From contig DAOVUK010000140.1 in the NCBI GenBank assembly GCA_030632625.1, positions 1 to 7,468 of the forward strand: a stretch of DNA of 7,468 nt, in the 5' to 3' direction. Positions 1 through 5,676 of the stretch are shown in pieces. The position numbers and the translations under genes were made by a program. How positions within the stretch are numbered: position 1 is the first letter of the stretch; each line of letters starts with the position of its first letter. The notes under the pieces were generated by a model. That model made no database searches, was not told where the DNA came from, and saw only the letters and a program-made list of their open reading frames with translations. This DNA comes from Gammaproteobacteria bacterium. GTDB taxonomy: Bacteria > Pseudomonadota > Gammaproteobacteria > GRL18.

Positions 1-5
1 AAAAG

Positions 6-23
6 TATTGATCTAGATCAATA
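6..23. promoter_or_regulatory. FNR/ANR-type binding site (perfect palindrome)
   Basis: TATTGATCTAGATCAATA is a perfect 18-bp palindrome. Its core at 8-21, TTGAT-CTAG-ATCAA, matches the known FNR/ANR/CRP-family consensus TTGAT-N4-ATCAA at all ten specified positions. The centre is at 14.5. A class II activated promoter (site centred near -41.5) would start near position 56, and a weak -10-like CATACT lies at 42-47, where it would be expected. The natural target is the small gene starting at 82. Inference: oxygen- or redox-responsive transcription of that gene. A gene to the left, outside the window, could be a second target. Confidence 0.72.
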
Positions 24-41
24 AAACGAGTATCATAATAC

Positions 42-47
42 CATACT
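42..47 (+). promoter_or_regulatory. Possible -10 element of the FNR-dependent promoter
   Basis: CATACT matches four of six positions of the sigma-70 -10 consensus. Its spacing from the FNR palindrome fits class II activation, with a start point about 54-56 and a leader of roughly 27 nt before the ATG at 82. No good -35 is needed or seen, because the FNR box occupies that position. The element is weak on its own and is called only because of the spacing. Confidence 0.35.
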
Positions 48-66
48 AAATTACTAGGTTATTAAC

Positions 67-72
67 AAAAGG
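67..72 (+). promoter_or_regulatory. Ribosome binding site of the 60-residue gene
   Basis: AAAAGG ends nine bases before the ATG at 82. It is one of the better Shine-Dalgarno sequences in this window, where most starts have none, and it supports the short open frame as a real gene. Confidence 0.6.
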
Positions 73-81
73 TATTAGACG

Positions 82-264
82 ATGAGAAGAAGCGTAATGG
101 TTTTCGGTTGTACAATGGATGATGGTTCACAGGTTACTTGTGAAGATGAGGGTGTTGTTTCGGTCAGAGTTCATCCTGATCATTCAGTCAGTGTGACCAA
201 TTCACATAATGAAGAAACGACAGTTGATGGCAAGTGGGTAGGTTACGTGCCTCGATTCAATTAA
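82..264 (+). CDS. Small hypothetical protein, 60 aa, downstream of an FNR box
   Basis: I do not recognise this protein. It begins MRRSVMVFGC and ends GYVPRFN, with no hydrophobic segment long enough for a membrane helix and no signal peptide, so it is probably a small soluble cytoplasmic protein. It is rich in Val, Ser, Thr, Asp and Glu, with alternating hydrophobic stretches (VVSVRVHPDHSVSVTN) that suggest beta strands. The two cysteines (C10, C20) are spaced too far apart for a CxxC pair. Evidence that it is real: a good Shine-Dalgarno at the right distance, a perfect FNR box upstream, and a stop (262-264) that abuts the convergent response-regulator stop (265-267) without overlap. Inference: a micro-oxic or anaerobic accessory protein; its function is unknown. 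Confidence 0.6.
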   Translation: MRRSVMVFGCTMDDGSQVTCEDEGVVSVRVHPDHSVSVTNSHNEETTVDGKWVGYVPRFN

Positions 265-915
265 TTACTCAGATGGTTTGATTAAATTTGCCATATTAAT
301 TAATTCGGACAAATTTTTTGCCTCCATCTTTTCCATTGCTTTTGCACGGTGAATTTCAACAGTTCGTGTGCTGATATTCAGTTCATAGGCAATGATTTTA
401 TTCAGTTTTCCTGCAACGACCTCAGCAAAGATTTCACTTTCTCTTGGCGTGAGTGAATCATATTTATCCTGTGCATCCTGTCGGATGTCATGGATGCTAT
501 GGCGTTTGTTATTGATTTCCATTGCCTGTGATATACGATCCAGTAATTGCTGATCACTAAAGGGTTTTTGGAGAAAATCAATGGCACCATTTTGTACAGC
601 CTTAACAGCCATGGGAATTTCACCATGCCCTGAGATCATAATAATGGGTAATAGTGTTTCCATACTGGCCAGTTTTTCCTGTAAGTCCATACCGCTCATA
701 CCGGGCATACGCACATCCAGAATCAGACACCCCTTGCGATCGTGCTTAAACTGTTGAAAAAACTGATCAGCAGATTCAAAGCACTCCACGGTATAACCGA
801 CTGATTTGATTAGCAGACGCAGTGCAGCTCTGACATCAGGCTCGTCATCAACAATAAAAACGGTTGGTTTGCTGTTATCAATATCCGGTGCTTTATTTGG
901 CAAATCTATCTCCAT
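265..915 (-). CDS. FixJ/NarL-family response regulator (REC + LuxR-type HTH)
   Basis: A 216-residue two-domain transcription factor. An N-terminal receiver (about 17-135) carries the acidic pocket D23-D24, phosphoacceptor D67 in LILDVRMPGMSG, the switch Ser S95 in MISGHG and the conserved lysine K117 in QKPF, so all phosphorylation residues are present. A C-terminal LuxR-type helix-turn-helix runs from about 154 (LTPRE at 155-159) to 200, with the recognition-helix segment ISTRTVEIHRAKAMEKM at 181-197. This is the FixJ/TodT/TtrR arrangement. It starts three bases after the stop of the kinase-like gene and has no Shine-Dalgarno, so translational coupling is likely. The odd point is its partner, which lacks the phosphoacceptor His; phosphate may come from the divergently encoded membrane kinase. 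Target genes are unknown; the intergenic region at 2353-2513 is a candidate. Confidence 0.93.
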   Translation of the reverse strand: MEIDLPNKAPDIDNSKPTVFIVDDEPDVRAALRLLIKSVGYTVECFESADQFFQQFKHDRKGCLILDVRMPGMSGMDLQEKLASMETLLPIIMISGHGEIPMAVKAVQNGAIDFLQKPFSDQQLLDRISQAMEINNKRHSIHDIRQDAQDKYDSLTPRESEIFAEVVAGKLNKIIAYELNISTRTVEIHRAKAMEKMEAKNLSELINMANLIKPSE

Positions 916-918
916 AAA

Positions 919-2352
919 TTATAAACAATGCTTGATTTCATCTGAGCTAAGCGGCAGACAAATTGTGACCACTGTCGAATGCTTTGTGTCAGGCCGATTC
1001 TTGTTTGCAGAATTATCAGAAATAATACTGATACTGCCTTTATGTAAGTCAATAATATGATGGCACATTGATAAGCCAATGCCAACACCATTTTTTTTAG
1101 TTGTGGTAAAGGGTTCAAAGAGTTTATTCTTAATTTCTTCAGGGAATCCAGGGCCATTATCTGAAATGACTATCTCATAATGTAAACCAGAGTGTAAACC
1201 AGAGTGTAAATCAGCGTGTGAACCAGAGCAGCGAGTCGTTAGAGTGATTTCCGGTGACTTAACAGAGGATTCCATTACGGCATCAATGGCATTATTGACT
1301 AAGCTGAAGATGACCTGTCTTATTTGAACTTTATCAATACATAATGTAATAAAGGCTGGTTCATAATGAGTCACAAATTTAATCAATGATGCCGGGCTGT
1401 CTAATTCAGTGCTCTCTAATTCAGTGCTCCCTAATTCAGTTAAGTGAATACTTTCCTGAATGAGATGATTCATACAAATATTTTGATAATTCAAGGTGTT
1501 GACATTCAGCTGTGCGCGAATATTTTTAATGATCTGACCTGCGTTTTCAGCATTGACAACAACCCGCTCCATGGCATTGTTGATTTCATCAGAAGAGGCA
1601 TTATTTTGATAGAGGCGCTGCATAGCCTGGGTATAGGACATGATGGCTGTCAGGGGTTGATTTAACTTATCGGCAAGAGAACTGGAAATTTCTCTCATGG
1701 CGCTCAGACGTGAAAACTGTTTTAATTCTTTGAAGTTCTTTTTTAACTGGCTGTTTTTTCTGGCGTGTGGGCTTATATCATGATTCAATAGCTCTTTATA
1801 CGCTAAAGGCTCCTTATACGCTGAAGGCTCCTTATACCCTGAAGGCTTTTTATTAGCGGCAGGCTCATTATCAGCTAAAGGCTCATTATTAGCTAAAGGC
1901 TTCTTATTAGCTAAAGGCTTTCCGTCAACAGGGTTCAAAGTGATTAAATATAAACCGTTTTTTTCAGTATCAGTGTCTTCAAAGCTGTCTTCATAGAAGT
2001 TTTCTTCGGGATTAATGATCATTTTTAGCTGAAAAGAATAATGCTTCAGGTCGTGTTTAAAACTTATATTGAGTTTAACGCCTGGTGAGTTATGATTGAG
2101 TTTATCGATAGCCTGATGAAAATCCTGCTCATTAAGATCGCCTGATAATTTTGTCATATTAGCGGAGTCAAGAAATCCGGGGCTGAACAGTTTATCAGCT
2201 TCCTGATTATAGTAGCGTACCAGGCCCTTTTTATCGACAATCAGTATGGCCACGGGCAGAGTGTCTAATATTGTCTGTTTGACTATTTCTAATGCAGAGT
2301 TATACATTTTTTCAGAAGACCGTTTTATTTCCATTGTTAATAACATTATCAT
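919..2352 (-). CDS. Soluble PAS histidine-kinase-like protein, phosphoacceptor His replaced by Asp
   Basis: A 477-residue cytoplasmic protein without membrane helices. Domains: a PAS-like sensor (about 29-140, from TLPVAILIVDKKGLVRYYNQ), a hexapeptide-repeat linker (145-192), a DHp region (about 212-285) and a HATPase domain (about 295-470). The ATP-binding boxes are largely intact: N354 in LVNNAIDAVM, D398-x-G-x-G402 (SDNGPGFP), EPFTTTK at 413-419 and G422-V-G-I-G-L. The H-box reads MREISSSLADKLNQPLTAI, where FixL/DctB relatives have A-H-E-L-N-Q-P-L: position 228 is Asp (GAT) and 229 is Lys (AAG). Both the phosphoacceptor and the adjacent catalytic acid are lost, while LNQPLTAI is kept. Reaching these codons from CAT-GAA/GAG takes at least two base changes, so a single read error is unlikely. 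Two further repeat arrays interrupt the ATPase domain (305-319 and 376-391). M1 and M7 are both possible starts and neither has a clear Shine-Dalgarno. First gene of an operon with the regulator; role as conventional kinase doubtful. Confidence 0.9.
   Translation of the reverse strand: MIMLLTMEIKRSSEKMYNSALEIVKQTILDTLPVAILIVDKKGLVRYYNQEADKLFSPGFLDSANMTKLSGDLNEQDFHQAIDKLNHNSPGVKLNISFKHDLKHYSFQLKMIINPEENFYEDSFEDTDTEKNGLYLITLNPVDGKPLANKKPLANNEPLADNEPAANKKPSGYKEPSAYKEPLAYKELLNHDISPHARKNSQLKKNFKELKQFSRLSAMREISSSLADKLNQPLTAIMSYTQAMQRLYQNNASSDEINNAMERVVVNAENAGQIIKNIRAQLNVNTLNYQNICMNHLIQESIHLTELGSTELESTELDSPASLIKFVTHYEPAFITLCIDKVQIRQVIFSLVNNAIDAVMESSVKSPEITLTTRCSGSHADLHSGLHSGLHYEIVISDNGPGFPEEIKNKLFEPFTTTKKNGVGIGLSMCHHIIDLHKGSISIISDNSANKNRPDTKHSTVVTICLPLSSDEIKHCL
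1180..1227 (-). repeat. 12-bp tandem repeat, 4 copies, inside the kinase-like gene
   Basis: Four contiguous 12-bp units read on the plus strand as atgtaaaccaga, gtgtaaaccaga, gtgtaaatcagc and gtgtgaaccaga. They encode the tetrapeptides SGSH-ADLH-SGLH-SGLH (residues 376-391), just before the G1 box of the ATPase domain. In frame, they extend a strand or loop rather than disrupting the fold. Confidence 0.9.
1396..1440 (-). repeat. 15-bp tandem repeat, 3 copies, inside the kinase-like gene
   Basis: Three contiguous units on the plus strand, gctgtctaattcagt, gctctctaattcagt and gctccctaattcagt, differ at only two positions. They encode TELGS-TELES-TELDS (residues 305-319), near the start of the ATP-binding domain. 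The core taattcag also recurs in the dusC repeat at 5436-5495. Confidence 0.92.
1777..1920 (-). repeat. 18-bp tandem repeat, 8 copies, in the PAS-DHp linker
   Basis: Eight hexapeptide units at residues 145-192: KPLANK, KPLANN, EPLADN, EPAANK, KPSGYK, EPSAYK, EPLAYK and a decayed ELLNHD. The DNA period is 18 bp and conservation is clear at nucleotide level (tagctaaaggct / tacgctgaaggct type units). The segment is low-complexity, Pro- and Lys-rich, and lies between the sensor and the DHp helices, where kinases normally have a helical signalling linker. Copies cluster as PLAN-type followed by PSAY-type, which suggests two rounds of local expansion. Confidence 0.93.
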
Positions 2353-2361
2353 TTAGCATGT

Positions 2362-2375
2362 TATTGTTTACAATA
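2362..2375. promoter_or_regulatory. Inverted repeat TATTGT-TT-ACAATA upstream of the kinase-like gene
   Basis: A perfect 6-2-6 inverted repeat ending ten bases before the kinase-like start at 2352. The position fits an operator overlapping the promoter or start region of the leftward operon. No known family consensus is matched confidently. In AT-rich DNA such a repeat can also arise by chance. Confidence 0.3.
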
Positions 2376-2394
2376 TGTAGAAACCGAAGGCAAG

Positions 2395-2405
2395 TACTTT
2401 AAGTA
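2395..2405. promoter_or_regulatory. Inverted repeat TACTT-T-AAGTA, possible operator
   Basis: A perfect 5-1-5 inverted repeat lying 43 bases or more upstream of the leftward kinase-like start. NarL/FixJ regulators bind short inverted sites, so this is a possible autoregulatory site for the encoded regulator, but the match is to symmetry only, not to a known consensus. Confidence 0.22.
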
Positions 2406-2513
2406 TGAAGATGATTTTAGTATTTTTATGTAATATTATTGTCCAAAAGACGTTCTATATAAAATATAAATGTTGATCTTCATAATTTCCTGTATTTAAA
2501 ATAGTCAAACACT

Positions 2514-4508
2514 ATGCCGAAAAAACTGATCCATTCTCTTAAATTTCAAATTACTGCGGTATTAGGCCTGTTATTGTCGCTGTTTTCATTTGCAATATTT
2601 TATACTCTTTACAGTATTGATGAACGGGAAAAAGAGATGGCGGCACTGCATTTGATTAATCGTCTGCAGGTAATTACCAGCTATATGGACATGCAGAGTT
2701 TTAACTATCTGCAAAATGCCCCGCAAAGCAATAGTGCTTACAGGCGTGATATTAATTTGTATTATGATGATCTGAAAGGACAGCTCAATCATAAAAATGA
2801 TATTATCACCTGTTTTTCAGATGAGCACTTAACAGCCGAATTGGTGGATATGGACAATGCCATTGATTTGAATCTGGATAAGAACACCAAAAAAACGCTC
2901 AATAGTTTACAGGAAAACTGGAATATTTATTATAAAAATTTAAATGAGATTTTAGGTGATCGTAATGATTCCCCCAAACTAGCTGCCGCCGCACAATATA
3001 TTGCTGAAAATAAGGATAATATAAAAAAAATTGAAGAGGTTGTGGTTAAGCAGCTGCAACAGGATCTTAAAAATCGTATTAACTGGATTAACTATGTCAA
3101 TAAAGTGATATTAGCGGCTGCATTTATAATTGCATTACTCACTTTGGCGGGTTTTTATATTAAAGTCATTATTCCATTAAATAGAGCGGTAGAGGCTTTT
3201 AATCGAGTGGCAAAAGGTGATTTTGGTTATCAGTTTGCTATCAGCAGCGATAATGAAATAGCATCACTGGCAAAAAGTTTTAACCATTTATCACAAAGAC
3301 TGAACTCTATATTTCAGTTAATTCACAAAGTGCAGCAAGGTAATGATCTGGATTCTACTCTGGGTTTTATTGCGGAGCAGTTTACTTCCATACTGCCAAT
3401 AAACTGGACCAGCGTCTTATTGCACAATGGTAATGCCACCATGCTGGAACTGCAAAATGCCTATATGGATGGTAAGCCGCATATGTTACCCAGAACCCTG
3501 TTTTCTGTAGAAGCGACTTTATTGGAAAAGGCCATTCATAGTGATAAACCTTTAATGATCTCAAATCTAAAGGAGGTAGCACAAAGCAATAAACGCTATG
3601 TGTTTTTGAAGCTGTTGGCGGAAGAAGGAATGAATAGTGCAATTTTTTTACATCTGACTCAAGCAACGCAGGTTCCAGGTATACTGGTTTTCGCTTCACG
3701 GGAGGCTGATGCCTATAATGAAGAACACATTGAGCTGCTCAGTAATATTGCCCATCTTGTGACTCATAGTTTTGGTAAAACAGTTAAAATGGCGGAGCAA
3801 AGACGCTTAGCAGCAATAGGTGAATTTACCTCGGGTATTGTTCATGAAGTTCGAAACCCATTGACGACAATCAGCCTGGCTTTAAAATATTTCGGCCGCC
3901 TGGATCTGGATGAAGATGGTACAGAATGGGCAGAAATTTCTGATCGTGAAGCCACAAGAATGGGGCGTTTGCTTGAAGATATTTTGCTCTATGCAAAACC
4001 AGTGAAACTGGATTTGAAGTCAATTAATTTATTTGATTTTATCCATGATTTTATTAACACAAATAAGGCGATAGGGGAATCAAAAGCAATACATCTGGAA
4101 GCGCCTGATGAAAATAAAGAGGAACAGAATAAGCAGCAGGATGGTGTCTATAATAGTCAATTACAAGTCAAAGCAGATGGCGATCGGCTCAATCAGATAC
4201 TGTTAAATATTTATCGCAATGCCGTAGAAGCCGCTGATAATAACAGTAGGATCCGCTGTTCATTAAAAAATAATCGTCAGGCACACACGGTAACAATTAG
4301 TATTAATAATCAAGGTGAAGTCATTCCTGAGAATATTTTACAACGTATTGGCGAGCCTTTTTTTACCACCAGGAATCGCGGCACAGGTTTGGGAATGGGC
4401 ATTGTCAAGCGTATGGTGGAAGCTCATAGCGGCAAGCTGAGTATAACATCATCCATTGAGCAGGGCACTGATGTTGCAATTACACTGCCCTATATCAGCA
4501 TTAAATAG
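2514..4508 (+). CDS. Membrane sensor histidine kinase (HAMP-GAF-HisKA-HATPase)
   Basis: A 664-residue inner-membrane kinase. Two transmembrane helices (about 14-32 and 197-220) flank a roughly 165-residue helical periplasmic sensor region. Then come HAMP (about 220-270, PLNRAVEAFNRVAKGDF), a GAF-like domain (about 275-420), DHp and HATPase. The H-box GEFTSGIVHEVRNPLTTI places the phosphoacceptor at H444 with E445 beside it, both intact. The N-box is LLNIYRNAVEAA (N569), the F-box EPFFTTR (614-620) and the G2 box GTGLGMGI (623-630). The G1 box reads N598-N-Q-G-E-V-I in place of D-N-G-x-G, so the adenine-contacting Asp is Asn; related variants occur in working kinases. An in-frame stop at 2502-2504 limits the start to this ATG or a later one; there is no clear Shine-Dalgarno. 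It ends with tandem stops TAG-TAA. No response regulator follows on its strand, so it is an orphan unless it serves the FixJ-type regulator at 265-915. Confidence 0.92.
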   Translation: MPKKLIHSLKFQITAVLGLLLSLFSFAIFYTLYSIDEREKEMAALHLINRLQVITSYMDMQSFNYLQNAPQSNSAYRRDINLYYDDLKGQLNHKNDIITCFSDEHLTAELVDMDNAIDLNLDKNTKKTLNSLQENWNIYYKNLNEILGDRNDSPKLAAAAQYIAENKDNIKKIEEVVVKQLQQDLKNRINWINYVNKVILAAAFIIALLTLAGFYIKVIIPLNRAVEAFNRVAKGDFGYQFAISSDNEIASLAKSFNHLSQRLNSIFQLIHKVQQGNDLDSTLGFIAEQFTSILPINWTSVLLHNGNATMLELQNAYMDGKPHMLPRTLFSVEATLLEKAIHSDKPLMISNLKEVAQSNKRYVFLKLLAEEGMNSAIFLHLTQATQVPGILVFASREADAYNEEHIELLSNIAHLVTHSFGKTVKMAEQRRLAAIGEFTSGIVHEVRNPLTTISLALKYFGRLDLDEDGTEWAEISDREATRMGRLLEDILLYAKPVKLDLKSINLFDFIHDFINTNKAIGESKAIHLEAPDENKEEQNKQQDGVYNSQLQVKADGDRLNQILLNIYRNAVEAADNNSRIRCSLKNNRQAHTVTISINNQGEVIPENILQRIGEPFFTTRNRGTGLGMGIVKRMVEAHSGKLSITSSIEQGTDVAITLPYISIK

Positions 4509-4516
4509 TAAAGCTC

Positions 4517-4621
4517 ATACAATTTACCACTTACCACTTACCACTTACCACTTACAACTTACAACTTACAATTTACAATTTACAACTTACAACTTACAGC
4601 TTACAGCTTAAAATTTACCAC
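4517..4621. repeat. Heptanucleotide tandem array, 14 exact-period units plus one degenerate
   Basis: From 4524 to 4621 the plus strand is an uninterrupted series of 7-mers: TTACCAC x4, TTACAAC x2, TTACAAT x2, TTACAAC x2, TTACAGC x2, TTAAAAT, TTACCAC. A degenerate unit, atacaat, precedes it at 4517-4523. Most variants occur as adjacent identical pairs, suggesting duplication in two-unit steps. The array fills the convergent gap between the membrane kinase and dusC and continues through the dusC stop codon (4608-4610) and its last codons. On the minus strand each unit ends in TAA, closing all three frames. No terminator hairpin with a U-tract is evident here. Confidence 0.95.
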
Positions 4622-5645
4622 TCATCCTGATAAGCTGAATGGCCTGGTGTGGATCGTTAAGCAGTTTAAGTTGTGAAAAAATTTCTTCAGCCTGAGTATA
4701 ATTAGGCATTAACCATTTTACCCACAATTTGAGACGAGGAGCGATGTAACGCTCATTAAGTCCCGGGTTATGGAGCATTAATTGATATAAATTATCTAAA
4801 ATCTGACATAGATCATGCCAGCTTAAAGGCGATATGACTTTATTTTCAAGTGTGTGTTTTATTTGTAAGGCTAAATCAGGTGTGACCATTGCCCCCCGAC
4901 CCAGCATGACACTTTCACAGCCGCTGCGTTGTTTGCAGTTAAGATAATCATCAACACTCCAGACTTCGCCATTTGCTATCACGGGTATATCAAGTAATTC
5001 TGAAATAGGTGCTAATGCTTCCCAGTAGGCCGGTGGACGATAAGCGTCTTTTTTTGTTCTGGCATGAATCGTGACCCAGTCTGCTCCGCCATTCTGGATT
5101 GCTAATGCGTTTTCATGAGCCAGCGATTGATCATCAAAACCAAGCCGCATTTTAGCTGTCACGGGAATGTTTTCCGGTACAGCCTGACGCACAGAACTGA
5201 CCAGTTGATTTATTCGTTCCGGAAATTTCAATAAACTGGCACCACCATCTCTTCGATTCACTGTTTTTGCCGGGCAGCCGAAATTAAGATCAATGCCTCT
5301 GGCGCCCAGTTGTACCGCTTTTGCAGCGTTTTCTGCCATGGCGTTATTATCACTGCCCAGTAACTGTAAAAAAACCGGTGTTCCCGATCTTGTATGACTA
5401 ATAGTTGCATGACTGGGAGTTTGATGAGTTCCTTTTTTTAATTCGTGCTTTAATTCAGCTCTTAGTCCAGTTCTTAATTCCGCTCTTAATTCAGGGAATC
5501 GCCGATAAAATACACGGGATGGAAACAAGGTATCAGTGACACGCAGAAATTCAGTCACACATAAATCATAGCCGCCAATGCCAGTTAATATTTCACGGGC
5601 ATAGGCATCGGTGAGTCCATCCATGGGAGCCAGGATTATTTTCAT
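4608..5645 (-). CDS. dusC: tRNA-dihydrouridine synthase, DusC type
   Basis: A 345-residue FMN/NADPH enzyme that reduces uridine in the tRNA D-loop (U16 for DusC of E. coli). The N-terminus MKIILAPMDGLTDAYAREILT...YDLCVTEFLRV follows the E. coli DusC pattern rather than DusA or DusB. Key residues: the FMN-site start LAPM, catalytic C124 in NFGCPAKTVNRRDGGASLL, K165 in AKMRLG, H194 in HARTK, and the phosphate-binding segments VIANGEVW and VMLGRGAM. It is about 30 residues longer than E. coli DusC, and the excess sits at about 54-88, where a 12-bp tandem repeat encodes PELR-AELR-TGLR-AELK-HELK. The last codons and stop lie in the intergenic heptamer array. It follows the moeB-like gene by 31 bases, probably in one transcript, and has its own Shine-Dalgarno (AAGGAA). 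Confidence 0.9.
   Translation of the reverse strand: MKIILAPMDGLTDAYAREILTGIGGYDLCVTEFLRVTDTLFPSRVFYRRFPELRAELRTGLRAELKHELKKGTHQTPSHATISHTRSGTPVFLQLLGSDNNAMAENAAKAVQLGARGIDLNFGCPAKTVNRRDGGASLLKFPERINQLVSSVRQAVPENIPVTAKMRLGFDDQSLAHENALAIQNGGADWVTIHARTKKDAYRPPAYWEALAPISELLDIPVIANGEVWSVDDYLNCKQRSGCESVMLGRGAMVTPDLALQIKHTLENKVISPLSWHDLCQILDNLYQLMLHNPGLNERYIAPRLKLWVKWLMPNYTQAEEIFSQLKLLNDPHQAIQLIRMSGKF
5436..5495 (-). repeat. 12-bp tandem repeat, 5 copies, inside dusC
   Basis: Five 12-bp units on the plus strand, consensus tcttaattcagc, encode PELR, AELR, TGLR, AELK and HELK (residues 51-70). This coincides with the insertion relative to E. coli DusC, between the first strands of the barrel and the VFLQLLG strand. 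The core ttaattcag is shared with the 15-bp repeat at 1396-1440. Confidence 0.9.
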
Positions 5646-5655
5646 GCTATGTCAG

Positions 5656-5661
5656 TTCCTT
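5656..5661 (-). promoter_or_regulatory. Ribosome binding site of dusC
   Basis: AAGGAA on the minus strand lies about ten to eleven bases before the dusC ATG (5643-5645), in the short gap after the moeB-like stop. It supports the chosen start and independent initiation within the operon. Confidence 0.6.
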
Positions 5662-5676
5662 AATTTATAATGAAGA

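Larger units (their letters stand above)
2353..2513. promoter_or_regulatory. Divergent intergenic region between the two sensor genes
   Basis: This 161-bp AT-rich gap must hold the promoters for the leftward kinase-like/regulator operon and the rightward membrane kinase. No promoter matches consensus well: TATAAA-like stretches at 2458-2470 are candidates for the rightward gene, with TTGTCC (2439-2444) upstream at poor spacing. Two small perfect inverted repeats (2362-2375 and 2395-2405) lie on the side of the leftward operon. A 9-bp inverted pair, TATGAAGAT (2404-2412) and ATCTTCATA (2476-2484), brackets the middle. A shared control region would fit co-regulation of the two sensors. Confidence 0.45.

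Noticed and set aside
1640..1700. Missing His as a sequencing error or frameshift
   Set aside because: The frame is open with conserved residues on both sides, and GAT-AAG differs from CAT-GAG/GAA by at least two bases.
1761..1782. H191 or H196 as the real phosphoacceptor of the kinase-like protein
   Set aside because: Both lie upstream of the DHp motif, beside the decayed last repeat, without H-box context; alignment through LNQPLTAI puts Asp at the phosphoacceptor position.
2473..2486. TTGAT-CTTC-ATAAT as a second FNR box
   Set aside because: Only one half-site is good (eight of ten positions). A class II start from it would fall beyond the membrane-kinase ATG, and leftward the -10 position is not promoter-like.
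3382..3699. Open frame antisense to the GAF region of the membrane kinase
   Set aside because: It lies wholly within a well-supported coding region, with no recognisable domain or initiation signal; a shadow frame.
4524..4621. Regular repeats that could suggest a CRISPR array
   Set aside because: The units are seven bases long and contiguous, with no unique spacers and no cas gene nearby; it is a simple tandem repeat.
4600..4640. CAGCTTA (4604-4610) and TAAGCTG (4630-4636) as a terminator stem
   Set aside because: The seven-base stem has a 19-base loop, is AT-rich and lacks a U-tract; the first arm is part of the heptamer array.
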